Assembly: GCA_023412665.1 (NCBI GenBank)
Contig: JAEZCA010000051.1
Coordinates: forward strand, 90,343-154,342
Direction of reading: 5' to 3'
From: Bacillota bacterium
Lineage (GTDB): Bacteria > Bacillota > Clostridia > Acetivibrionales > DTU013
Length of the DNA stretch: 64,000 bases
The notes under the pieces are model-generated. The model worked only from the letters and a program-made list of their open reading frames with translations, had not been told where the DNA came from and did not search any database. A program made the position numbers and the translations under genes. Within the stretch, counting starts at the first letter, position 1, and every line of letters begins with the position of its first letter. Below are positions 1 through 7,559 of this stretch, in pieces.

Positions 1-19
1 GTCAGCCGCCTGCCACTTC

Positions 20-793
20 TCAAATGTGCTTTTTCATATGCATAAGCGCTGTTTTTTCAAGTCTGGAGACCTGAGCCTGTGAGATCCCTATCTCATCTGC
101 CACCTCCATCTGTGTTCTTCCCTCGAAGAACCGGAGGTTCAGTATCAGCTTTTCCCTGTCATTCAGCTTTCTCATAGCTTCCTTCAGAGAAATACCCTCC
201 AGCCAGTTTTCATCTATATTCTTTTCGTCCTTTACTTGATCCATCACATATATTGCGTCTCCTCCATCATGGTATACTGATTCGAAGAGCGATATGGGAT
301 CCTGTATTGCATCAAGGGCAAAGACCACATCCTCCTTGGGCAATTTGAGCTCTTCAGCGATCTCAGATATGGTAGGCTCCTTCGAATTTCTGCTGGTCAA
401 TCTCTCTTTTGCCTGTAAAGCCTTGTATGCTATGTCCCTGAGAGATCTGCTCACCCTTATGGAGTTATTGTCCCTGAGGTATCTCCTGATCTCGCCTATT
501 ATCATGGGCACCGCATAGGTAGAGAACTTCACGTTCTGTGAGACGTCAAAATTGTCTATAGCCTTTATCAGGCCGATACAACCAACCTGAAAAAGATCAT
601 CCACATATTCGCCCCTGTTATTGAACCGCTGGATAACACTGAGTACGAGTCTGAGATTTCCGTTTATGAACTCTTCCCTGGCAGAGGTATCTCCTTTATG
701 CATCCTTTCAAACAATACCTTCTTTTGTTCGTTTGACAGAACCGGCAGTTTGGAAGTATTAACTCCGCATATTTCCACTTTGTTGATCAGCAT
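20..793 (-). CDS. sigG: RNA polymerase sporulation sigma factor SigG
   Basis: Late forespore sigma factor that directs RNA polymerase to forespore genes after engulfment. The N-terminus (MLINKVEICGVNTSKLPVL) matches the start of SigG proteins. Sigma-70 region 2 (around residues 45-115, with GCIGLIKAIDNFD and the FSTYAVPMIIGEIRRYLRD stretch), region 3 and region 4 (ending near AQVSRLEKTALMHMKKH) are all present, and about 257 residues is the normal family length. I chose the ATG at 793 over an in-frame start at 814 because GGAGG (802-806) lies 8 bases upstream of it and the family begins there. It follows sigE on the same strand. The gap holds a hairpin that includes this ribosome site, and a candidate forespore promoter. 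Identification is firm. Confidence 0.96.
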   Translation of the reverse strand: MLINKVEICGVNTSKLPVLSNEQKKVLFERMHKGDTSAREEFINGNLRLVLSVIQRFNNRGEYVDDLFQVGCIGLIKAIDNFDVSQNVKFSTYAVPMIIGEIRRYLRDNNSIRVSRSLRDIAYKALQAKERLTSRNSKEPTISEIAEELKLPKEDVVFALDAIQDPISLFESVYHDGGDAIYVMDQVKDEKNIDENWLEGISLKEAMRKLNDREKLILNLRFFEGRTQMEVADEIGISQAQVSRLEKTALMHMKKHI

Positions 794-795
794 AT

Positions 796-841
796 AAAAA
801 ACCTCCAGGTGCATCGTATAGTATCATTATTGCCCCGGAGG
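796..841 (-). promoter_or_regulatory. RBS-sequestering hairpin / terminator-like structure before sigG
   Basis: On the minus strand CCTCCGGGGCA (831-841) pairs with TGCACCTGGAGG (802-813), about 11 pairs with one bulge, followed at once by six T (796-801). The 3' arm contains the GGAGG ribosome site of sigG. Readthrough transcripts from spoIIGA-sigE would either terminate here or carry a closed ribosome site. A similar arrangement is known for B. subtilis sigG. The function here is inferred. Confidence 0.65.
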
Positions 842-853
842 CTTTTTTTATAC
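826..853 (-). promoter_or_regulatory. candidate forespore (SigF/SigG-type) promoter of sigG
   Basis: GTATA (minus strand, 849-853) is followed after 14 bases by GGCAATAAT (826-834). This fits the SigF pattern GYWTA / GGNNANANT, with a slightly short spacer. A transcript starting about 7 bases downstream would lack the 5' arm of the hairpin, leaving the sigG ribosome site open. Confidence 0.5.
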
Positions 854-911
854 TGTGGCCCGCCTATAAAAATATTTGTCGAAGGCCTTGACAACAGCGG
901 CTTTGATGGTT

Positions 912-1643
912 TCAAACCATCCTGTTGATCTCCTTCTTAAGACGGCTGATTATCCTTTTTTCGAGCCTTGATATGTAGGATTGTGAGATGCCAAGCATAT
1001 CGGCGACTTCCTTCTGCGTTTTTTCGACTCCGTTTGAAAGGCCGAATCTCAATTCCATTATTTTTTTCTCCCTTATCGAAAGCTTTTTCATCGCGGTATT
1101 CAGAAGCTCCCTGTCGATTTCATCCTCAAGGCTTCTGTAGATGATGTCGTTTTCGGTCCCCAATATGTCAGAAAGCAGCAGCTCATTTCCGTCCCAATCT
1201 ACATTCAGAGGCTCATCGATAGATATTTCCGTCTTTATTTTATTATTTCTCCTCAGGTACATAAGTATTTCATTTTCTATGCACCTTGAGGCATATGTGG
1301 CAAGCTTTATATTCTTGGCCGGATTAAATGTGTTTATTGCCTTGATCAAGCCTATTGTCCCTATAGACACGAGATCCTCCACACCGACCCCCGTATTTTC
1401 GAACTTTCTGGCAATATATACGACCAATCTCAGGTTGCGTTCAATCAGTACACTTTTGACCCCGATATCCTTATCTTCAAGCTTCGTAAGCAGATAAGCC
1501 TCTTCGTCGAGGGTCAGCGGAGGCGGCAGCGCTTCGCTCCCTCCTATATAATGTATAGGAAAGCTCTGCTTCCTCCTGATTTTGTTAAGCAGGACCAAGT
1601 ATTTGACCCTGAGTATCAGCCGGATTCTGGCGAACATACCCAT
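912..1643 (-). CDS. sigE: RNA polymerase sporulation sigma factor SigE (pro-SigE)
   Basis: Early mother-cell sigma factor. The first ~30 residues form a basic, amphipathic pro-sequence ending at YIGGSEALPPPL, the processing region recognised by SpoIIGA. Region 2 (LVVYIARKFENTGVGVEDL and LATYASRCIENEILMYLRR) and region 4 (KTQKEVADMLGISQSYISRL) are almost identical to B. subtilis SigE as I recall it. Length 243 is typical. AGGAG sits 7 bases before the ATG. It lies directly behind spoIIGA, the gene for its processing protease, in the conserved order spoIIGA-sigE-sigG. By family knowledge the precursor is membrane-associated until cleaved. Confidence 0.97.
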   Translation of the reverse strand: MGMFARIRLILRVKYLVLLNKIRRKQSFPIHYIGGSEALPPPLTLDEEAYLLTKLEDKDIGVKSVLIERNLRLVVYIARKFENTGVGVEDLVSIGTIGLIKAINTFNPAKNIKLATYASRCIENEILMYLRRNNKIKTEISIDEPLNVDWDGNELLLSDILGTENDIIYRSLEDEIDRELLNTAMKKLSIREKKIMELRFGLSNGVEKTQKEVADMLGISQSYISRLEKRIISRLKKEINRMV

Positions 1644-1668
1644 CTGTAATCTCCTTTCGCTGTAATAT

Positions 1669-2574
1669 TTACATAAGTTCAGGATTCATAAGCGCCCTGT
1701 ACTGTTCGTTCCTTGATAAAGCCTTGTTGTAGATGCCTACTATTACGTCGTGGACCCCCTTGCGGTCATCTTCCTCTCCGATCTCGATATAATCCGGTCT
1801 GAAACCGATCAGCATTCCATTCTCCTTTCCAAGAGAGGTGAACGGAATCAAACGGAATCTGGAGAACCAGTTTGAACAGGATATCGTCGCTGTGACCCGG
1901 TTAAGATCGTTTTCCGTATCCTGTTCGAATATGTTCCGGATATCGTCAGGCAGTAAATCCTTAATGGCAGTAAATTCAACTACAACAACAGGCATGTTTG
2001 ACAACGGATCATGCAGTGAATTGCCTGTATCGACAAGTGCCGGCACCTCTATTGCCTTTTGGTCGAAGGCAATGCTGATCCTCACAAGGAGCTTCTCCCT
2101 GAGAAACCTGCTCTGTAGGGCATCCCATACTATCCGCAGTATAATGAGGGTCACAGCCACAGCAAGTAACAACTCCGCCCATGTCGTATCCAAAATGGAC
2201 ACCGGTGACATTATGACACCGTTTCGCATAATACCCCAGTCCCTTTTGAAAAACATGAGCGCAAAGCCGGCGCCGGCAAACAGGAAAGTAGATGCATAAA
2301 ACAATGCCAGTGTTTTCAGGAAAACCTTCAGCCTGCCAAAATTGAAGGTAGCCGCCACCATCCCTATAGAGAGGAGCACCTTGGACAAAACTGTAGTGTA
2401 AACCTTCATATCAGGCAGCAGGATCATCAGGACAAGGTACGCCGTGCCAAGCAGGGATCCAAGAAGAAGCCTCAGACTGCTCGCTTTATTCTTTGAGAAC
2501 CTGGCTGTGACCAAAAGTATAAGATAATTGATAACAATATTCTCAAGGATAACGATATCCAGATAGATCTCCAC
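1669..2574 (-). CDS. spoIIGA: Sporulation sigma-E processing peptidase SpoIIGA
   Basis: Membrane-embedded aspartic protease that cleaves pro-SigE in the mother cell. About five hydrophobic helices fill residues 1-150. A soluble domain follows with ALVDTGNSLHDPL around residues 180-190, where Asp182 is the expected catalytic aspartate of the DTG motif. Length 301 matches the family. The start is GTG with GAGG 6 bases upstream. It is the first gene of the spoIIGA-sigE unit. In the 200-base upstream region TGTCAAA (minus strand, 2645-2651) differs by one base from a Spo0A box, which would fit Spo0A control, but this is weak evidence. Confidence 0.92.
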   Translation of the reverse strand: MEIYLDIVILENIVINYLILLVTARFSKNKASSLRLLLGSLLGTAYLVLMILLPDMKVYTTVLSKVLLSIGMVAATFNFGRLKVFLKTLALFYASTFLFAGAGFALMFFKRDWGIMRNGVIMSPVSILDTTWAELLLAVAVTLIILRIVWDALQSRFLREKLLVRISIAFDQKAIEVPALVDTGNSLHDPLSNMPVVVVEFTAIKDLLPDDIRNIFEQDTENDLNRVTATISCSNWFSRFRLIPFTSLGKENGMLIGFRPDYIEIGEEDDRKGVHDVIVGIYNKALSRNEQYRALMNPELM

Positions 2575-2728
2575 TGTTTACCTCACCCGGCTGTATTGCA
2601 GACATCCCCTATTTTACATATATTCTTATGCCTGGTTATTTATGTTTGACAATATAATAATTATAATTATTAGGTGCTGATTATTGTGTCATTTAGCACT
2701 GTAGAATTTAGGATTTTTAAGCAGATAA

Positions 2729-2755
2729 AAACCCCGGGATCTGATCCCGGGGTTT
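2729..2755 (-). terminator. intrinsic terminator after ftsZ
   Basis: A near-perfect palindrome (AAACCCCGGGATC paired with GATCCCGGGGTTT) followed on the minus strand by TTTTATCTGC. It lies about 30 bases past the ftsZ stop. The T-run is short, so it may be only partly efficient. Confidence 0.7.
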
Positions 2756-2783
2756 GATCGGCAAATTACTAAAATAGAAACTG

Positions 2784-3887
2784 TTATTTGAATCTATTCT
2801 TTCTCAGAAAGGTTGGTATTTCCAGTTCGTCATCGGAGACCTCTCCTGTAGTGTGGCGCTTTACTGCCGGTGCCTGTTCCTGTCTTGAAGCAGTCGGTTT
2901 CTCTACGACCTTCTCTATTTTCTTCAGCACGGTTCCCTTCTCAAAACCTGTCGCAATGACTGTGATGAGTATCTCATCCTTCAGATTTTCATCTATCACA
3001 GCGCCTACGATGATGTTGGCATCGGGATCAGCCGACTTCTGAACAAGCTCTGCTGCCATATTGACTTCGAAAAGACCGAGGTCTGCGCCGCCTGTGATAT
3101 TGAGCAGCACGCCCCTTGCGCCTTCGATGGAAGTCTCCAGCAGCGGGCTCTGTATCGCCTGTTTTGCAGCTTCTTCCGCTCTTCCGTCCCCGGAGGCTCT
3201 GCCTATACCCATATGAGCAAGCCCTGTATTGAGCATTATGGTTTTCACATCGGCAAAGTCAAGATTTATAAGGCCCGGTACCGCAATCAGGTCGGATATG
3301 CCCTGAACGCCCTGGCGAAGTACATCGTCGGCCATTCTGAACGCATCTATTATTGATGTCTTTTTCTCAGCCACCTGAAGCAGCCTGTCATTTGGTATGG
3401 TAACCAGTGTGTCGACAACGCTTTTTAGTTTTTCAATACCCTGCTCCGCATACTGCATCCTCTTTCGGCCTTCAAACATGAATGGCTTTGTGACTACGCC
3501 GACTGTAAGGATACCCATTTCTTTCGCTATCTGCGCTACTATTGGAGCAGCCCCGGTACCGGTACCACCCCCCATACCCGCAGTTACAAAGACCATGTCA
3601 GCGCCCTTGACAGCCTGGGCGATCTCATCCTTGCTCTCATCGGCCGCTTTTTCACCGATCTCGGGATTTGCTCCAGCTCCAAGTCCTTTGGTCAGCTTGT
3701 CCCCTATCTGGATCTTTGTATTTGCTTTGGAAAGAAAGAGTGCTTGTTTATCTGTATTAATTGCTATGAACTCAACACCGCGAAGTCCTGCTGATATCAT
3801 CCTATTGACGGCATTATTGCCTCCGCCACCGACACCTATGACCTTAATCTGGGCAAATTGTTCCATATCAATATCAAACTCCAGCAA
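2784..3887 (-). CDS. ftsZ: Cell division protein FtsZ
   Basis: Tubulin-like GTPase that forms the Z-ring. Visible features: IKVIGVGGGGNNAVNRMI at the N-terminus, the GTP-binding GGGTGTGAAP loop near residue 105, the tubulin C-terminal-like domain, a variable linker (about 318-350), and the conserved terminal peptide DDELEIPTFLRKNRF that binds FtsA. Length 367 is normal. Start choice: a TTG at 3887 with AGGGGG 6 bases upstream; a downstream ATG (residue 8) has a poorly placed site. It follows ftsA with a 108-base gap that contains its own candidate promoter. Confidence 0.97.
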   Translation of the reverse strand: MLEFDIDMEQFAQIKVIGVGGGGNNAVNRMISAGLRGVEFIAINTDKQALFLSKANTKIQIGDKLTKGLGAGANPEIGEKAADESKDEIAQAVKGADMVFVTAGMGGGTGTGAAPIVAQIAKEMGILTVGVVTKPFMFEGRKRMQYAEQGIEKLKSVVDTLVTIPNDRLLQVAEKKTSIIDAFRMADDVLRQGVQGISDLIAVPGLINLDFADVKTIMLNTGLAHMGIGRASGDGRAEEAAKQAIQSPLLETSIEGARGVLLNITGGADLGLFEVNMAAELVQKSADPDANIIVGAVIDENLKDEILITVIATGFEKGTVLKKIEKVVEKPTASRQEQAPAVKRHTTGEVSDDELEIPTFLRKNRFK

Positions 3888-3925
3888 ATTGAATCCCCCT
3901 TTGTCATTGGTTTGGCATCACTTAA

Positions 3926-3954
3926 ATAATATATTATTCCGCTGATTAAAGCAA
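3926..3954 (-). promoter_or_regulatory. candidate SigA promoter of ftsZ
   Basis: On the minus strand TTGCTT (3949-3954), a 17-base spacer, then TATTAT (3926-3931), in the ftsA-ftsZ gap about 40 bases before the ftsZ start. Confidence 0.5.
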
Positions 3955-3995
3955 GAATAGATTTAACAAAAAGTTCGATATAAATCGCTAATTTG

Positions 3996-5228
3996 TTAAA
4001 AAATCTCCTTAATAAAATTGACGATTTTATCAAGTATCGTTATCTTCCGCTGAACCCCCGCAGTCTTCTTCAGTTTGACTTCGCTGGCTGCGCTTCCGCC
4101 TTTTTTTACATTGGCAACGTATCTTATCATACCCGCAGCCGCAACAAATTCAGGCTTTGATACACCCTGTACCTGTCCGGCCTGCACTACCCTGACAGGG
4201 ATCTGGAATACCTCCTGGGCAAGCTGCTTGCAGCCGTCAACATATGAAATGCCCGCTCCGGTCATTACCACATTCCCTTCCTCAGGGATGGCGACACCGG
4301 ACTTTACAAGAAGGTTCCTGCAGAGGGAGAATATTTCATAGACCCTTGCTTCTATTATCTCAACGACTTCCGAAACCTTTACATTTTTCTTTTTGTTTTC
4401 ATTTATATCCAGAACGGAAATTTCCTGATCGTTCTTAATCAGTGAAGTCAATGCCAATTCAAACTGCCGCTTTATTTTCTCGGCTTCAGTATTTGATATT
4501 CTCAGGCCGATTGCTATATCATTGGTAACATGGTCCCCTCCTACGGGGATCGTATCATAAAATACAAGCCGCTTTCCCTGGTAAACCGAAACATCGGTAA
4601 CACTGCCGCCTATATCGAGCAATACTGCACCGATATCCTTCTCATCGGCAGTCAGGCATATCTCACCGGTGGCAAACGCCTCGGCCACTATTCCGTCTAT
4701 CCTGACGCCCGCTCTCTCCATACTTTTTATGATGTTCTGAACAGAGGTAATCTTTCCGACCAGTATATCGGCATCCACCTCAAGCCTGGCGCCTACCATG
4801 CCCACGGGGTCTGTTATCTCGTCATATCCGTCAATTATGTACTGTCTGGGTATGACATCGATGAGCTGTCTGTCCTCCGGGTATTCTATATCCCTTACAT
4901 CATTGAGAATAGTTTGGATATCGCTGCTTGTAATCTCTCTGCCATTGATATTCAAGTAGCTTTTATTATTGATGATATTGACATGCATTCCATGAATGTT
5001 GACATAAGCTGAAGCAACCTTCATATTGGCATCTGATTCAGCTTCCTCCACAGCCTCTCTGATACTTTCAGCGGTACTGTCGATATCAACGATCACGCCT
5101 TTTTTCAGACCGCTGCATGGAGCCATGCCTCTGCCTGCTATCTCTATCTGTGAATATTTATTCACTTTTCCTATAAGAGTACTGACCTTGGATGTTCCGA
5201 TGTCAATACTAATAATCAAATTACTCAC
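3996..5228 (-). CDS. ftsA: Cell division protein FtsA
   Basis: Actin-like ATPase that tethers FtsZ to the membrane. The N-terminal phosphate-1 motif ISIDIGTSKVSTLIG, the SHS2/1C region, the phosphate-2 motif VLLDIGGSVTDVSVY (near 205) and the adenosine motif VVMTGAGISYVDG (near 325) are visible. The last 15 residues form the amphipathic membrane-targeting helix (ILDKIVNFIKEIF). Length 410 is typical. The start codon is GTG. It lies between sbp and ftsZ, the usual Gram-positive order. Confidence 0.95.
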   Translation of the reverse strand: MSNLIISIDIGTSKVSTLIGKVNKYSQIEIAGRGMAPCSGLKKGVIVDIDSTAESIREAVEEAESDANMKVASAYVNIHGMHVNIINNKSYLNINGREITSSDIQTILNDVRDIEYPEDRQLIDVIPRQYIIDGYDEITDPVGMVGARLEVDADILVGKITSVQNIIKSMERAGVRIDGIVAEAFATGEICLTADEKDIGAVLLDIGGSVTDVSVYQGKRLVFYDTIPVGGDHVTNDIAIGLRISNTEAEKIKRQFELALTSLIKNDQEISVLDINENKKKNVKVSEVVEIIEARVYEIFSLCRNLLVKSGVAIPEEGNVVMTGAGISYVDGCKQLAQEVFQIPVRVVQAGQVQGVSKPEFVAAAGMIRYVANVKKGGSAASEVKLKKTAGVQRKITILDKIVNFIKEIF

Positions 5229-5247
5229 GGAAGCGACCCCCTACAAA

Positions 5248-5598
5248 CTATATATTATCGTTTTTATTTGACTTATTCAACATATATCTGCGAATTACTG
5301 CGAAATTTAGAAAAATTCTATTGCCAAATGCAAATATTGCTGCAAGATAAAGCTGTAATCCCATTTGATCGCCTATATAAGCAAGTATTGCAGCAAGAAT
5401 AGCATTGCCGAAGAATCCTGATATGAAGATCTTCATGTTGAATTTTCCCTGCATCGTAGATGCAATTCCTCCGAATACGGAGTCCAGCGCCGCAAGTATA
5501 GCTACTGCCAGATATATGGAATACTGCTGCGGGATATTGATGGGGATCAGGAATACTCCTATTAATATACCGATTATCATTCCCAAGATTGGAAGCAT
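5248..5598 (-). CDS. sbp: Small basic protein Sbp (DUF1290 family)
   Basis: A 116-residue membrane protein of unknown biochemical role, found between ftsQ/divIB and ftsA in many Firmicutes. Three to four hydrophobic helices are visible, with the conserved stretch AILAALDSVFGGIASTMQG around residues 34-52 and FGNRIFLNFAVIRRY near the end. GGAGGG lies 9 bases before the ATG. Its position in the division cluster suggests an accessory role in division, but the function is not established. Confidence 0.88.
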   Translation of the reverse strand: MLPILGMIIGILIGVFLIPINIPQQYSIYLAVAILAALDSVFGGIASTMQGKFNMKIFISGFFGNAILAAILAYIGDQMGLQLYLAAIFAFGNRIFLNFAVIRRYMLNKSNKNDNI

Positions 5599-5604
5599 CG
5601 AATT

Positions 5605-6453
5605 CTACCCTCCATATTCCGGAGTGAACACCGGATCAGAATCAGTCGAAAAATCCAGCGTTCCCCTTTCTGTGTTTTTGATATTCTTTCTTATTATGCT
5701 TGACGCAGCATTGATCTTGTAGTGCAGATCCTCCGCCTTGCCAAAATTGACCGTTATCCGCGATTCCACGGAAACACATATGTTAAAAGGATCACTTGCG
5801 TCCACGTAATCGATATCATCTATCAGCTTGTCCTCATTTGCGCTGTCAACTTCATTAATTGTATCAAATACTTTGAATGCTGATAAGAGCATTTCATCAG
5901 ATATGTCCAATTTGCTGCCGGGATCTGCGGATTTTAACTGTGTCGTTCTTATCACAGGCAGCTTTGTACTATCTGCTTCAGGTTCTATTTCAAGCAGGTA
6001 TCCCTCCCTGTCAATAAGCAGCCTGGTCCCGTTCATATCCAGTACAGCCGCGGGTTCCCGTTCCGTAGCCTCGATATGTATGGTCGACGGGATGAAATAC
6101 CTGACCTTTGCTTGCTTGACATATGGGCAGGATTTCATGATATTCCGTTCGGCATCACCTATGCGGAATATTCCCGAAAACGTACTGCTCCCAAACAGCA
6201 GCCTGAATCCGTTGCGGCCCGTTCTAACACCGGAGGCGGCAGCCAGGACAGCCCCATCATAATGGGCGGAACCATCCGAGGTAATTTTCTCTATATTGAA
6301 AAAAGGTGACAGCGAAGCATATACAATGGTAATTACAAACAATGCCGTCACCAATGCAAACCTTATCGTCCTCAATATCCTTTGCTGCCTTCTTTTTCTT
6401 TTGTTCAGCACATGTGCAGGCAACTGCTCAGTGTTTACCCTGCGCAATTTCAT
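5605..6453 (-). CDS. ftsQ: Cell division protein FtsQ/DivIB
   Basis: Bitopic divisome protein of the FtsQ-FtsL-FtsB subcomplex. Layout: basic cytoplasmic tail (1-30, RKRRQQR), one membrane helix (about 31-52), a POTRA domain (about 55-125, FFNIEKITSDG...GIFRIGDAERNIMKSCPYVKQAKVRYFIPSTIHIEATER) and a beta domain. Length 282 is in the family range. It is followed by sbp after 6 bases, suggesting translation from one message. Upstream it abuts the remaining 3' part of murA, its usual neighbour in Clostridia. Confidence 0.9.
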   Translation of the reverse strand: MKLRRVNTEQLPAHVLNKRKRRQQRILRTIRFALVTALFVITIVYASLSPFFNIEKITSDGSAHYDGAVLAAASGVRTGRNGFRLLFGSSTFSGIFRIGDAERNIMKSCPYVKQAKVRYFIPSTIHIEATEREPAAVLDMNGTRLLIDREGYLLEIEPEADSTKLPVIRTTQLKSADPGSKLDISDEMLLSAFKVFDTINEVDSANEDKLIDDIDYVDASDPFNICVSVESRITVNFGKAEDLHYKINAASSIIRKNIKNTERGTLDFSTDSDPVFTPEYGG

Positions 6454-6509
6454 CCTTTACCCCCTGATTGCCTATAATAAACAGGTTTTAAATCAGGTCA
6501 GCAGATATA

Positions 6510-7445
6510 TTACTCGACACGCTGGATGGAAGCACCAACCTGTCTCAATTTATCTTCTATGTTTTCATAGCCCCTGTCGATATGCTTGATGTCGGATATC
6601 ACTGTTTCTCCATCAGCAGCGAGGCCTGCCAGCACCAATGCCGCTCCCCCCCTGAGATCCCGCGCGTATACGTTGGCGCCGATAAGCTTTTTTACGCCTT
6701 TGACAACTGCAATACGGCCTTCAAGCTTTATATTCGCGCCCATCCTCAGCAATTCATCCACATGCTTGTACCTGTTTTCAAATACGGTCTCCACTATTAT
6801 GCTTGTTCCCCTGGCCATTGTCAACATAGCCAAAAGCTGGGCCTGCATATCCGTGGGAAAACCCGGGTATGGCAGCGTACGCACAATATCAAGCCCACGC
6901 AGTCTGGCCGGTCCCGCCACAAGCATTGTACTGCCCTTTGCAACGATCCTGCAGCCGCTTTCCCTCAGCAGGGAAATAATCGAGCTCAAATGTTCCGGTA
7001 TGACGTTTCTCAGCAGAAGCTCTCCGCCCGTTATGCCTGCCGCTGCCATATATGTACCCGTAACGATTCGGTCTGTAATGATCGTATGCTCAGCATTCCT
7101 AAGCTTGTGTTCCCCTCCCAGGACCCTGACGATACTCGTTCCCGCCCCTGTAACATGGACGCCGGTCGATTGCAGATAGTTCTGCAGGTCTAGGATCTCA
7201 GGCTCCTTTGCCGCATTTCTTATAACTGTTTCCCCTTCGGCAAATACCGAAGCCAGCATAATATTTTCCGTAGCGCCGACGCTTGGATAATCAAGCTGGA
7301 TATCACACCCCTTCAGCCTTTCAGCCTCACAGTATATGAATCCTCTCTGCGCGTCCTGTATCTTCGCGCCCATGCTTTTAAGCGCTTTCAAATGCAGATC
7401 TATAGGCCTCGGGCCTATTTCGCATCCACCCGGGTGCGTAACCCT
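6510..7445 (-). pseudogene. murA: 5'-truncated murA (UDP-N-acetylglucosamine 1-carboxyvinyltransferase)
   Basis: The 3' three-quarters of a MurA gene. In-frame coding similarity starts at RVTHPGGCEIGPRPIDLHLK (7445 downward), which carries the catalytic Cys loop (TGC at 7422-7424). It runs to the natural C-terminus (ARDLRGGAALVLAGLAADG, HIDRGYENIEDKLRQVGA). Intact MurA is about 415-425 residues; roughly the first 105-110 are missing. An in-frame TGA (7446-7448) stands immediately upstream, and the first usable start codons (TTG at 7391, then an ATG) lie after the catalytic Cys. A protein made here could not form the two-domain active site. The 5' end is replaced by the leader of the divergent LtaS-like gene. 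A functional MurA must be encoded elsewhere. Assembly error is the main alternative. Confidence 0.8.
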
Positions 7446-7559
7446 TCAGGCATTTTTCACTGGATATTTATCACCTATTATTCTACCACTCGCATATCAA
7501 GGTATCAACTTCAATATGTTGTTAAAAATAATGACAGTAAAGAAAGGAGAGCTTTATTA

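Noticed and set aside
7392..7559. Extension of the LtaS-like gene to an upstream start at 7392
   Set aside because: No ribosome site, overlaps the murA remnant on the other strand, and the added residues do not fit the family; TTG at 7560 has a good site.
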